NCBI GenBank assembly: GCA_943912265.1
Contig: CALTTS010000004.1
Location: forward strand, 62,001 to 126,000
Source: an uncultured Xanthomonas sp.
GTDB taxonomy: Bacteria; Pseudomonadota; Gammaproteobacteria; Xanthomonadales; Xanthomonadaceae
Length of the DNA stretch: 64,000 nucleotides
Direction: 5' to 3'
The notes below the pieces were generated by a model. The model did not search any database. It was given only the letters and a program-made list of their open reading frames with translations, and was not told the DNA's origin. The translations under genes and the position numbers were made by a program. Each line of letters begins with the position of its first letter. Position 1 is the stretch's first letter. This document shows, piece by piece, positions 9,076 to 19,205 of the stretch.

Positions 9076-9104
9076 TTGACACCGCCGCCGGCAACCCGCA
9101 GAAT
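9076..9104 (+). promoter_or_regulatory. Promoter of second tRNA-Leu
   Basis: TTGACA (9076-9081), a 17-base spacer and CAGAAT (9099-9104), the same two hexamers and spacing as for copy 1. It lies downstream of the first terminator, so the second tRNA is an independent unit. Confidence 0.75.
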
Positions 9105-9118
9105 TCGCGCCCCGAGCC

Positions 9119-9203
<85 letters not shown>

Positions 9204-9216
9204 ACGGCTCGCAGCA

Positions 9217-9243
9217 AAAACCCTCGCTCCGGCGGGGGTTTTT
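9217..9243 (+). terminator. Intrinsic terminator after tRNA-Leu copy 2
   Basis: AAAACCCTCGC (9217-9227) pairs with GCGGGGGTTTT (9232-9242) around TCCG, with one T-G wobble, followed by the T run ending at 9243. Confidence 0.85.
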
Positions 9244-9348
9244 CGTTTCCGCCGGCAGCGGGCGGCCCATCCGGCGCAGCGGCAGCGCGGTTGGATGGAA
9301 CGCGGTTGGATAGAATCGGCCGCTGCCTTGCACGAGATCCACCCCGCG

Positions 9349-11592
<2,244 letters not shown>

Positions 11593-11596
11593 GCCG

Positions 11597-12262
11597 ATGA
11601 ACGCGGATTTCTGGCAGGACTGCTGGCGGCGCGGCGACATCGGCTTCCACCAGCCGCGCGTGCTGCCGCTGCTGCAGAAGCACTGGCCCGCGCTCGCGCT
11701 GCCGGCCGGCAGCCGGGTGCTGGTGCCGCTGTGCGGCAAGTCGCTGGACGTGCACTGGCTGGCCGCGCAGGGCTACCGGGTGTTCGGCGTGGAACTGTCG
11801 GCGCTGGCGGTGGAGGCGTTCTTCGCCGAGGCCGGGCTGGCGCCGCAGCGGCGCAGCAGCCGTCTGGGCGAGCACTGGTCGGCCGGCAGCATCGAGATCG
11901 TCCAGGGCGATGCCTTCGGCCTGACGCCGGCCGACCTGGCCGGCATCGCCGGCGTCTACGACCGCGGCGCGATGGTCGCGCTGCCGCCGGAGCTGCGCCG
12001 GCGCTACGTGGACACCGTCTACGCCGGCCTGCCCGCCGACTGCCGCGGCCTGTTGCTCACCCTGGAATACCCGCAGCACGAGATGGACGGCCCGCCGTTC
12101 GACGTCGCCGAATCCGAAGTGCGCCAGGCGCTGGCCGGCTGGCGGCCGGAACTGCTGGAACGGCGCGACCTGCTGGCCGTCGAGCCGCGCTACCGCGAAC
12201 GCGGCCTGTCGGCGATGCACACCGCCGCCTACCGCCTGCTGCACGGCCCGGACGGGCGCTGA
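11597..12262 (+). CDS. tpm: Thiopurine S-methyltransferase family protein
   Basis: A 221-residue SAM-dependent methyltransferase of the bacterial TPMT type. It opens with MNADFWQDCWRRGDIGFHQ, shows the cofactor-binding VLVPLCGKSLDVHWLA and the family motif VYDRGAMVALPPELR. Bacterial members methylate thiopurines in vitro and several are linked to tellurite or selenium methylation; the native substrate here is not known. ATG 11597 comes 4 bases after parC's stop, which suggests translational coupling. It converges on the bacterioferritin gene. Confidence 0.9.
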   Translation: MNADFWQDCWRRGDIGFHQPRVLPLLQKHWPALALPAGSRVLVPLCGKSLDVHWLAAQGYRVFGVELSALAVEAFFAEAGLAPQRRSSRLGEHWSAGSIEIVQGDAFGLTPADLAGIAGVYDRGAMVALPPELRRRYVDTVYAGLPADCRGLLLTLEYPQHEMDGPPFDVAESEVRQALAGWRPELLERRDLLAVEPRYRERGLSAMHTAAYRLLHGPDGR

Positions 12263-12293
12263 GCCCGCCGTACCCGCCGACCGCGCGGCGGAT

Positions 12294-12779
12294 TCAGCCG
12301 CCGGACACGCCGTCGCCGATCTTCGAGGTCTGGTACAGCGCCAGGCCGATGCGCTCGATCAGCGAGAGCTGCTTCTCCAGCCACCAGGCGTGGTCTTCCT
12401 CGGTGTCCTTGAGCTGGGCGACCAGCACGTCGCGGCTGACGTAGTCACCCAGCGACTCGCACAGCTTCACGCCTGCGGCGAGGTTGGCACGCACCTCGTA
12501 CTCGGTGGCCAGGTCCTTGCGCAGCATGTCCGGCACGTCCCATGCCGGCTCGAACGGCAGCGGCCGCATGTCCGGCCGGCCTTCGAGGAACAGGATGCGG
12601 CGGATCAGCGCGTCGGCATGCTGGGTTTCCTCCTCCATCTCGTGGCCGATGCGCTCGTACAGCGCCTTCAGGCCCAGGTCGTCGTAGCGGCGGGAGTGGA
12701 CGAAATACTGGTCGCGTGCGGACAGCTCGCCGCGCAACAGCAGGTTGAGGCAGTCGATGACTTCGGGCTGGCCTTTCAT
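12294..12779 (-). CDS. bfr: Bacterioferritin-type iron-storage protein lacking the heme methionine
   Basis: A 161-residue ferritin-like four-helix subunit that oxidises Fe(II) and stores it as mineral. With the start at 12779 (MKGQPEVID, ribosome site AGAGGA) the numbering equals E. coli Bfr. Ferroxidase ligands Glu18, Glu51, His54, Glu94, Glu127 and His130 can all be aligned. Residue 52, the heme-ligating methionine of Bfr, is threonine (EETQHAD). A subunit of this kind should not bind the intersubunit heme by the usual ligand. A longer start at 12803 exists but has no better support. No clear Fur box is seen upstream. Confidence 0.9.
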   Translation of the reverse strand: MKGQPEVIDCLNLLLRGELSARDQYFVHSRRYDDLGLKALYERIGHEMEEETQHADALIRRILFLEGRPDMRPLPFEPAWDVPDMLRKDLATEYEVRANLAAGVKLCESLGDYVSRDVLVAQLKDTEEDHAWWLEKQLSLIERIGLALYQTSKIGDGVSGG

Positions 12780-13023
12780 GGGGTGATTCCTCTGCTCGGA
12801 CACGGCGCATGGTGCCGCATCCGCGGCGGCAATGATCTAATCGGAATCAGTTTCACTTCCGCCGCAAGGCAAGAGGATCGCAGCCGGCTGCCCCAGCATG
12901 GCGCATTGCCCAAGGCGGGTGAAGCACACGCACGACGGCAGCGATCACGGTGCCGATCCCTGCAGCACGGCGGCACACCCTGCCGCCGCCGACGCACGTG
13001 GCCAAGGGCCGGGCCGGCCGGCA

Positions 13024-14463
13024 TCAGGCGGCCTGGCCCTGCACCTTGCGCGCGTGCGGCAGGAAGGTGCCCTCGTGCAGCGAGCGCTCGATGTCCTCCA
13101 GCGAGCGTCCTGCGGTTTCCGGCACCAGGAAATAGACGAACAGCACGCCCAGCACGTTGAGCGCGCCGTACACCGCCATCGCCCCGCCCACGCCCAGCCA
13201 GCTGACCATCGACAGCGCGGTGCCGGTGAGCAGCAGGTTCGAGCCCCACAGCATCGCCGCATGCGCGCCGGTGGCCTGGTCGCGGATCGACAGCGGGTAC
13301 AGCTCCGAGCCCAGCAGCCAGCCGATCACCTGGATGCCGCCGGCGTTGAACACCATGAACGCCAGCAGCAGCGCCACCACCAGCGCGCCATGGTGCTCGC
13401 CGCCGAGTCTGAAATGGAAGGTCGCGCCGAGCGCGAACAGTGCCAGCGCCGCCACCGGCATCATCACCCGCGTGAGCCGGCGGCGGCCGACATGGTCCAC
13501 CACCAGCTTGCCGACGAAGGTCATCGCCAGATACACCAGCGCCACGCCCAGCGCCGCCAGCAGTGCCGCCGAATGGCCGAAGCCGGCGTCGGTCAGGAAG
13601 GTCGGGGTGTAGTAGATCATCATCTCGATGCCCGACAGCTGGGTGAACGCGGCCACGCCCAGCCCCGCGACCAGCGCCGGCCGCAGCCACGGCTGTCGCA
13701 GCGCCTTCCAGCCGCCCGGCGCGTCCTCCTGCCGCTCCTGCACCTCGCGGATCTCGGCGATCTCCTCGCGCACTTCGCTGTGGGTATCGCGCACCTTGGC
13801 CAGCGCCGCCTTGGCGCGCTTGAACTCGCCCTGCTCCACCAGCCAGCGCGGGCTGGCCGGCAGCCGGGTCATGCCCAGCAGCAACAGCAGCGCCGGGAAC
13901 ACCGCCACGCCGATCATCCAGCGCCACGACCAGTGCTGCTGCAGCACGAAGCCGACGATCGCCGCCAGCAGGATGCCCATGCCGATGGACACGTTGAAAT
14001 ACGTCACCAGGCGGCCGCGCTTGTCCGGCGGCGCCAGTTCGGCGATGTACATCGGCACGATCTGGGTGGAGCCGCCGACCGCGAAACCGAGCACGAAGCG
14101 CGAGATGCCCAGCGCCAGCGCGCTCGGCGACAGCGCGCAGGCAAGCACGCCGACGGCGTACAGCGCGGCGACGATCATGATGGTGTGACGGCGGCCGATG
14201 CGCGCGGACAGCCGCGTGCTGCCCAGCGCACCGAACACGGCGCCGGCCAGGATCGAGGCCGCCACCAGCTCCTGGCGGGTATGGTCCAGGCCGAATTCGC
14301 CGGAAATCTGCAGCAATGCACCGGAGATGATGCCGGTGTCGTAGCCGTACAGGCCGCCGGCGATGGCCGCGACCATGGCGATGAAGGTCATGTACAGCGA
14401 GGCCGGCATGCCGCCGGTCTCGTCCTGCGGGTTCGATTGCGGATTGGAAACGTTGACGGGCAC
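13024..14463 (-). CDS. Sugar porter family MFS transporter
   Basis: A 479-residue, 12-helix inner-membrane sugar:H+ symporter of the XylE/GalP type. Signatures: GGLYGYDTGIISGAL in helix 1, ARIGRRHTI after helix 2, RFVLGFAVGG, PMYIAELAPPDKRGRLV between halves, and VPETAGRSLEDIE at the C-terminal end. A start at GTG 14463 is chosen because AGAAGGAG lies 5 bases upstream; an upstream ATG at 14574 would add an arginine-rich tail and lacks a ribosome site. The substrate is not known. A LacI-type operator overlaps a plausible -10 element about 200 bases upstream, so induction by a sugar is likely. No LacI regulator is encoded nearby. Confidence 0.88.
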   Translation of the reverse strand: MPVNVSNPQSNPQDETGGMPASLYMTFIAMVAAIAGGLYGYDTGIISGALLQISGEFGLDHTRQELVAASILAGAVFGALGSTRLSARIGRRHTIMIVAALYAVGVLACALSPSALALGISRFVLGFAVGGSTQIVPMYIAELAPPDKRGRLVTYFNVSIGMGILLAAIVGFVLQQHWSWRWMIGVAVFPALLLLLGMTRLPASPRWLVEQGEFKRAKAALAKVRDTHSEVREEIAEIREVQERQEDAPGGWKALRQPWLRPALVAGLGVAAFTQLSGIEMMIYYTPTFLTDAGFGHSAALLAALGVALVYLAMTFVGKLVVDHVGRRRLTRVMMPVAALALFALGATFHFRLGGEHHGALVVALLLAFMVFNAGGIQVIGWLLGSELYPLSIRDQATGAHAAMLWGSNLLLTGTALSMVSWLGVGGAMAVYGALNVLGVLFVYFLVPETAGRSLEDIERSLHEGTFLPHARKVQGQAA

Positions 14464-14663
14464 GGATGCTCCTTCTGACGGGATCGCATCGCGGGCAATG
14501 ACAGGATCGATACCTGGCGGGATGCGCGAAGGCCGCGCGATCGATGCGATCTGGATGTGTCGCCACTGCGGCAAGGGCGCTGCGGCGAGGCGTGGCCAGC
14601 TCGCGGATCAGAACTGGCGGCAGATGCGGCGCGGATTTGGAAAGAGGGTGCGCCTGGGAGATG

Positions 14664-14679
14664 ATTGTAACCGATTACA
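14664..14679 (-). promoter_or_regulatory. LacI-family operator overlapping a -10 element
   Basis: TGTAACCGATTACA at 14666-14679 fits the symmetric LacI-family operator TGTAAnCGnTTACA with its central CG. On the minus strand it overlaps TACAAT (14664-14669), a good -10 for the sugar porter gene. It lies in the 363-base divergent gap 14464-14826, where no gene is seen. Confidence 0.65.
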
Positions 14680-14826
14680 TGCCGCGTCGCAGCATCGTCC
14701 GCCGGACAGCCGCCGGCATGGCGATGCCCGGCGTGCCGGCGCCGGGTCCGCGCGGTCGTCCGGTTCAATGCCTGTTGATCCTCGATCAGGGAGGATGGGC
14801 ACTTGCCCGCGCAAGACCAAGACGCG

Positions 14827-15870
14827 ATGAAGCCTTCAAGTACCTTCCTGCCATTAGCACTGGCATGGGCCACCGTATTTTCCGCAGCTCCCGCCCTTGC
14901 AGCGGCCCCCGCCGGAGATGCCCGTCCCGCCTGCAGCGTCCACGCCGCCCCCGGCGACGACCTGCAGGCGGTCATCGACGGCATGGCCGCAGACAGCAAG
15001 CCGGCTGCGGTCTGCCTGGCCGCCGGCGAATACACGCTGCAGCGGCTGCTGTCGATCCGCCGCGACGGGCTGGTCCTGCGCGGCCAGGGCCCGTCCACCG
15101 TGCTGCGCATGCGCGATGGTGTGCAGCAGCCGCTGCTGGTGATCGGCGACTACGAGAACGAGGAACCGGCACAGGCCATCCACGGCGTGGCCGTCGAGGA
15201 CCTGCAGCTGGTCGGCGGCAAGGCCGAGCACGAGTTCATGCCCGAACGCCCGTACCTGAGCAACAGCGCGGTGGTGGTCCGCGGCGGCCGCGACATCCGC
15301 CTGTCCGGCCTGCAGGCCAGCCACTGCCGCAGCGCCTGCCTGCTCAGCGAACGCGACACGCAGGGGCTTTCGATCACCGACAGCGATGTGTCCGGCGCGG
15401 CATGGGACGGGGTGTCGTTCAACCGCAGCGCGCGCGTGACGATGCGCGGCAACCACGTCCACGACAACGCCGCCGCCGGCATCACCACCGAGCACCTGGA
15501 AGACAGCGACATCCGCGACAACGTGCTTGAACGCAACGGCAGCCAGGGCCTCTACCTGTCCGATTCGCGCGGCAACCGCTTCATCGGCAACCGCTTCGCC
15601 GGCAACGCGCGCGCCGGCGTGTTCCTGGCCTGCTCGATCCGCTACCGCAGCCCGGAAGTGCTGTGCTGGGACAACAGCATGAGCCAGGACAACCTGTTCG
15701 AGCACAACGTGTTCGAAGGCAGCCCGTACACCTTCACCATCGGCGTGGACCGTGCGGCCAACTGCACGGCGCCGGACTTCAGGCCCAACCTGTGGCGCGG
15801 CAACCAGGCCGATGCTTCCGGCTTCAACCCGCCGCCGGAGGTGTACGGCAAGTGCGTGGACGCCGGCTGA
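14827..15870 (+). CDS. Secreted right-handed parallel beta-helix protein of unknown function
   Basis: A 347-residue protein with a Sec signal peptide (basic start, hydrophobic core, cleavage after Ala-Leu-Ala-Ala). The body consists of parallel-beta-helix (PbH1-like) coils of about 22 residues, with recurring Gly-Asn-x-Phe/Val and Asp-Asn-x-Leu steps such as GNHVHDN, DNVLERNGSQGLYLSDS and GNRFIGNRFAGNARAGV (about residues 150-290). Such folds occur in polysaccharide lyases, epimerases and NosD-like proteins. I see no decisive catalytic motif, so no enzyme activity is assigned. Five of its eight cysteines lie in the second half and may form disulfides in the periplasm. It is divergent from the sugar porter. 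Confidence 0.75.
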   Translation: MKPSSTFLPLALAWATVFSAAPALAAAPAGDARPACSVHAAPGDDLQAVIDGMAADSKPAAVCLAAGEYTLQRLLSIRRDGLVLRGQGPSTVLRMRDGVQQPLLVIGDYENEEPAQAIHGVAVEDLQLVGGKAEHEFMPERPYLSNSAVVVRGGRDIRLSGLQASHCRSACLLSERDTQGLSITDSDVSGAAWDGVSFNRSARVTMRGNHVHDNAAAGITTEHLEDSDIRDNVLERNGSQGLYLSDSRGNRFIGNRFAGNARAGVFLACSIRYRSPEVLCWDNSMSQDNLFEHNVFEGSPYTFTIGVDRAANCTAPDFRPNLWRGNQADASGFNPPPEVYGKCVDAG

Positions 15871-15893
15871 TCCCGGCGCCACGCATCCGCGGA

Positions 15894-17057
15894 TCAGGCC
15901 TCGACGCCGGCCGGGTCCTCGCCGCGCTCGTACACCTGATGCGCGCGGCCGACGATCAGCGGGTCGAGCTTGCCGATCTGGTCCAGGTCGCGGTTGGCGT
16001 AGGGCAGCTTGTGCAGCACGTAGCGCATCGCGTTCAGCCGCGCGCGCTTCTTGCAGTCGCTCTTGACCACCGTCCACGGCGCGTCGGCGGTGTCGGTCTC
16101 GAAGAACATCGCCTCCTTGGCGCGGGTGTAGTCGTCCCACTTGTCCAGCGAGGCCATGTCGATCGGGCTGAGCTTCCACTGCTTGAGCGGGTGCGCGCGG
16201 CGCTCCTTGAAGCGGCGGCGCTGCTCCTCGCGGCTGACGCTGAACCAGAACTTCACCAGATGGATGCCGCTGTGGGCCAGGTGGCGTTCGAACTGCGGCA
16301 CCTCGCGCATGAACTCGCGGTACTCGGCATCGGTGCAGAAGCCCATCACCCGCTCCACGCCGGCGCGGTTGTACCAGCTGCGGTCGAACATCACCATCTC
16401 GCCGAAGGTCGGCAGGTGCTGCACGTAGCGCTGGAAGTACCACTGGCCGCGCTCGCTTTCGGTCGGCTTGTCCAGCGCCACCACGCGCGCGCCGCGCGGG
16501 TTTAGGTGCTCCATGAAGCGCTTGATGGTGCCGCCCTTGCCGGCCGCGTCGCGGCCCTCGAACAGGATCACCACGCGCTGCCGCGATTCCTTCACCCATG
16601 CCTGCAGCTTGAGCAGCTCCACCTGCAGGCGGAACTTCTCCTTCTCGTAGGTCGAGCGGCGCAGCAGGTTCCGGTACGGATAGGCGCCGTCGCGCCAGCC
16701 CTTGGCCAGTTCGAGGTCCGGATCCACCTCGGGCAGGCCTTCCGGGCCGAGCCGCTCGCTCAGCGCGCGGCGCAGGGCGCGCCGGTCCTCGGCATCCGCG
16801 CTGTCGATCAGGGCGCGCAGCTCCTTCGCCCGGCGCGCGCGCACGCCGTCTTCGTCGATCACGTGCTCGACCGCCGACACCAGCCGTTCCTGCGCCGCGG
16901 CCGTGGCCGATTTCGCCGCCGCGCGTTCGACCGCGGCGGGCGGCCTGACCGGATCGACGTCGCCCGCCGTCACCGGGCGCACGCCGGTGCGCCGCTTCGC
17001 CGTTGCCTTGCCCGCGACCTTGCCGGCCGCGCTCCTGTCCTTGCCTGATTGCGCCAT
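15894..17057 (-). CDS. ppk2: Polyphosphate kinase 2 family protein
   Basis: A 387-residue PPK2-family phosphotransferase that moves phosphate between polyphosphate and nucleotides. The Walker A-like EGRDAAGKGGTIKRF, the lid region and the FDRSWYNRAGVERVMGF motif are all present; SREEQRRRFKERRAHPLKQWKLSPID is also typical. A single PPK2 domain is present (about residues 135-370), after an Ala/Lys-rich N-terminal extension. The preferred nucleotide (ADP/GDP or AMP) cannot be decided. The start at 17057 (MAQSGKD) has GAGG six bases upstream. The gene converges on the beta-helix gene with a 23-base gap. Confidence 0.92.
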   Translation of the reverse strand: MAQSGKDRSAAGKVAGKATAKRRTGVRPVTAGDVDPVRPPAAVERAAAKSATAAAQERLVSAVEHVIDEDGVRARRAKELRALIDSADAEDRRALRRALSERLGPEGLPEVDPDLELAKGWRDGAYPYRNLLRRSTYEKEKFRLQVELLKLQAWVKESRQRVVILFEGRDAAGKGGTIKRFMEHLNPRGARVVALDKPTESERGQWYFQRYVQHLPTFGEMVMFDRSWYNRAGVERVMGFCTDAEYREFMREVPQFERHLAHSGIHLVKFWFSVSREEQRRRFKERRAHPLKQWKLSPIDMASLDKWDDYTRAKEAMFFETDTADAPWTVVKSDCKKRARLNAMRYVLHKLPYANRDLDQIGKLDPLIVGRAHQVYERGEDPAGVEA

Positions 17058-17181
17058 GTGATCCTCATGCTGCCGATGACCGGGATGCGGGGCGGCATGG
17101 ACCGCCCTGGGTCCAGTGTGCACCGCTGCCGGCGGCCGGGCATTGCGTTGCATCAAGCCCGTCGCCACCGGCATCGGGCGG

Positions 17182-18879
17182 TCAGATCGCCGCCACCGCC
17201 TCGTTGTGCACGCCGGCCACCGCGCGGCCGGACGGATCGGCCATCCTGGCGAAGCTGGCATCCCAGGCGATCGCCGCCGGCGAGGAACAGGCGATGGACT
17301 TGCCGCCCGGCACCGTCTCGGCCGCGGCCGGGCTCGGGTAGAACGACTCGAAGACCGAGCGGTAGTAGTAGGCCTCCTTGGTCTGCGGCGGGTTGACCGG
17401 GAAGCGCTTGTCGGCGGCCGCCAGTTCGCGGTCGCTCACCTGTGCCTCGGCATGCGCCTTGAGCCCGTCGATCCAGCCGTAGCCGACGCCGTCGCTGAAC
17501 TGCTCCTTCTGCCGCCACAGGATCGATTCGGGCAGGTAGCCGTCGAACGCGGCGCGCAGCACGCCCTTCTCCATCCGCTGCGGGCCGGCGCTGGCCTTGT
17601 CCACCATCTTGTATTTCGCGTCCATGCGCATGGCCACGTCGAGGAACTCGCGGTCCAGGAACGGCACCCGCGGCTCCACGCCCCAGGCCATCATCGACTT
17701 GTTGGCGCGCAGGCAATCGTAGTTGTAGAGCGTGTCGAGCTTGCGCACCAGCTCCTCGTGGAACTCGCGCGCGTTCGGCGCCTTGTGGAAGTACAGGTAG
17801 CCGCCGAAGATCTCGTCGCTGCCCTCGCCGGAGAGCACCATCTTCACCCCCATCGCCTTGATCCGCCGCGCCAGCAGGAACATCGGCGTGGAGGCACGGA
17901 TGGTGGTGACGTCGTAGGTCTCGATATGGCGGATCACCTCCGGCAGCGCATCCAGGCCTTCCTCGAAGGTGTACTCGAAGCCGTGGTGCACGGTGCCCAG
18001 CGACTCGGCGGCGACCGCGGCAGCGGCCAGGTCGGGCGAGCCCTTCAGGCCGATGGCGAAGGAATGCAGGCGCGGCCACCAGGCCTCGGTCTGGCCTTCG
18101 TCCTCGATGCGGCGGCGGGCGTAGCGCGCGGCCACCGCGGCGACCAGCGAGGAATCCAGGCCGCCGGACAGCAGCACGCCGTAGGGCACGTCGGTCATCA
18201 GCTGGCGATGCACCGCCGCCTCGAAGGCCTCGCGCAGTTCGGTCGGCGACACCTCCACGCCCTCCACCGCGTCGTAGCTGCGCCACGGGCGCTCGTAGTA
18301 CCGGGTCAGTTCGCCGGTGGCGCTGTCGTACCAGTGGCCCGGCGGGAACTGGGCCACGTCGGCGCAGCTGTCGGCCAGCGACTTCATCTCCGAGGCCACG
18401 CGCAGGCGCCCCTCCTTGTCGTGGCCCCAGTACAGCGGGCACACGCCGATCGGGTCGCGGGCGACGATGACCCGGCGCGCGGCCCGGTCCCACAGCGCGA
18501 AGGCGAAGATGCCGTTGAGCCGGTTGAGGAACGAGGCCGGCTCGTCTTCCCGGTACAGCGCGTTGATCACCTCGCAGTCCGAGCCGGTCTGGAACGCATA
18601 GGGCTGCTTCAGCTCGGTCTTGAGCTGCTTGTGGTTGTAGATCTCGCCGTTGACCGCCAGCGCCAGCTGCCCGTCCTCGGACAGCAGCGGCTGCGAGCCG
18701 CCGGCCGGATCGACGATGGCCAGGCGCTCGTGCACGAGGATGGCGCCGTCGTCGACGTACACGCCGCTCCAGTCCGGGCCGCGGTGGCGCTGGCGTTGCG
18801 AGGCGTCGAGCGACTCGCGTCGCAGCAGCTGCAGGTCGTCGCCGGGCTGCAGGTCGAAGATGCCGAAGATCGAACACAT
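17182..18879 (-). CDS. asnB: Asparagine synthase B (glutamine-hydrolysing)
   Basis: A 565-residue enzyme making asparagine from aspartate, ATP and glutamine. The N-terminal class II glutamine amidotransferase domain begins Met-Cys-Ser-Ile-Phe-Gly, with Cys2 as the nucleophile after Met removal, and contains the GSDCEVI and NGEIYNH motifs. The synthetase domain carries the PP-loop SGGLDSSLVAA and GEGSDEIFGGY. The start at 18879 has AGGAGT upstream. It is the last gene of the map-glnD-dapD-ArsC-like-dapE-asnB run but has its own 326-base leader (18880-19205) holding an asparagine-rich peptide and an attenuator. Expression is therefore expected to rise when charged tRNA-Asn is scarce. Confidence 0.96.
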   Translation of the reverse strand: MCSIFGIFDLQPGDDLQLLRRESLDASQRQRHRGPDWSGVYVDDGAILVHERLAIVDPAGGSQPLLSEDGQLALAVNGEIYNHKQLKTELKQPYAFQTGSDCEVINALYREDEPASFLNRLNGIFAFALWDRAARRVIVARDPIGVCPLYWGHDKEGRLRVASEMKSLADSCADVAQFPPGHWYDSATGELTRYYERPWRSYDAVEGVEVSPTELREAFEAAVHRQLMTDVPYGVLLSGGLDSSLVAAVAARYARRRIEDEGQTEAWWPRLHSFAIGLKGSPDLAAAAVAAESLGTVHHGFEYTFEEGLDALPEVIRHIETYDVTTIRASTPMFLLARRIKAMGVKMVLSGEGSDEIFGGYLYFHKAPNAREFHEELVRKLDTLYNYDCLRANKSMMAWGVEPRVPFLDREFLDVAMRMDAKYKMVDKASAGPQRMEKGVLRAAFDGYLPESILWRQKEQFSDGVGYGWIDGLKAHAEAQVSDRELAAADKRFPVNPPQTKEAYYYRSVFESFYPSPAAAETVPGGKSIACSSPAAIAWDASFARMADPSGRAVAGVHNEAVAAI

Positions 18880-18982
18880 GGGGGAAGACTCCTGGCGGTA
18901 GTGGGAAATCTGCTTGTCCCGGCCGGGCCGGGGAACTGGACGGAGGAACGGTTCGGAAAGGATCGGTTGGCCGCCGGGGCAC

Positions 18983-19013
18983 AAAAAAACCCGCATCGGG
19001 CGATGCGGGTTTT
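18983..19013 (-). terminator. Attenuator terminator upstream of asnB (RNA segments 3 and 4)
   Basis: In the minus-strand RNA, segment 3 CCCGCATCG (19009-19001) pairs with segment 4 CGATGCGGG (18998-18990). The stem is extended by four A-U pairs and followed by seven U (18989-18983). It lies after the asparagine-rich leader frame and about 100 bases before the asnB start, so it would end transcription before asnB. Confidence 0.85.
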
Positions 19014-19038
19014 CGGTGAGCCTGGCGTTGCTGCTGGT

Positions 19039-19137
19039 TTACGCCTGGCTTCGACCCCGCATCGCGCGCACGCGATTGTTCGCCGCATTGTTGTTGCGGT
19101 TCGAATTGAGCGCGTTGCGGGTGTTCATGAAGACCAT
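19039..19137 (-). CDS. Asparagine-rich leader peptide of asnB
   Basis: A 32-codon reading frame just upstream of the asnB terminator. Nine codons are asparagine (5, 8, 11, 13, 15, 16, 17, 20, 21), including the run Asn-Asn-Asn-Ala-Ala-Asn-Asn, while the remainder is mainly Arg and Ala. Such enrichment is unusual in a genome with this GC content. Codons 6-10 encode RNA segment 1 (CCCGCAACGCGC, 19121-19110) and codons 24-28 encode segment 2 (GCGCGATGCGGG, 19067-19056). The start is either ATG 19137 or ATG 19128; neither has a clear ribosome site and the message may be leaderless. I infer that ribosome stalling at Asn codons controls the downstream terminator. The peptide itself probably has no other role. 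Confidence 0.8.
   Translation of the reverse strand: MVFMNTRNALNSNRNNNAANNRVRAMRGRSQA
19056..19121 (-). promoter_or_regulatory. Antiterminator segments of the asnB attenuator
   Basis: Segment 1 (19110-19121 on the plus coordinates) pairs with segment 2 (19056-19067) at 11 of 12 positions, with one A-A mismatch. Segment 2 also contains CGATGCGGG, identical to terminator arm 4, so it pairs perfectly with segment 3 (CCCGCATCG) and can replace the terminator. A ribosome held on the Asn codons covers segment 1, frees segment 2 and lets 2:3 form; fast translation lets 3:4 form. Confidence 0.8.
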
Positions 19138-19143
19138 GTGGCG

Positions 19144-19172
19144 ACCGTAACCGGCCCTTGCGGGCTTTGCAA
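19144..19172 (-). promoter_or_regulatory. Candidate promoter of the asnB leader
   Basis: On the minus strand TTGCAA (19172-19167), 17 bases, TACGGT (19149-19144). Transcription would begin about at the ATG at 19137, giving a leaderless or very short 5' end. The -10 is a weak match. Confidence 0.4.
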
Positions 19173-19205
19173 CAGTTGCATCGCCAACCATCCGGCTCGT
19201 GCGGC

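Noticed and set aside
12273..12290. Small GC stem between tpm and bfr as a terminator
   Set aside because: Five pairs, wide loop and no T run.
12780..12870. Possible Fur box upstream of bfr (TGATTCC-type half sites near 12830-12850)
   Set aside because: Only the outer four bases are symmetric and the match to the 19-base Fur consensus is poor.
14803..14826. Earlier ATG (14803) for the beta-helix protein
   Set aside because: It would place acidic residues before the signal peptide; ATG 14827 starts a normal Sec signal.
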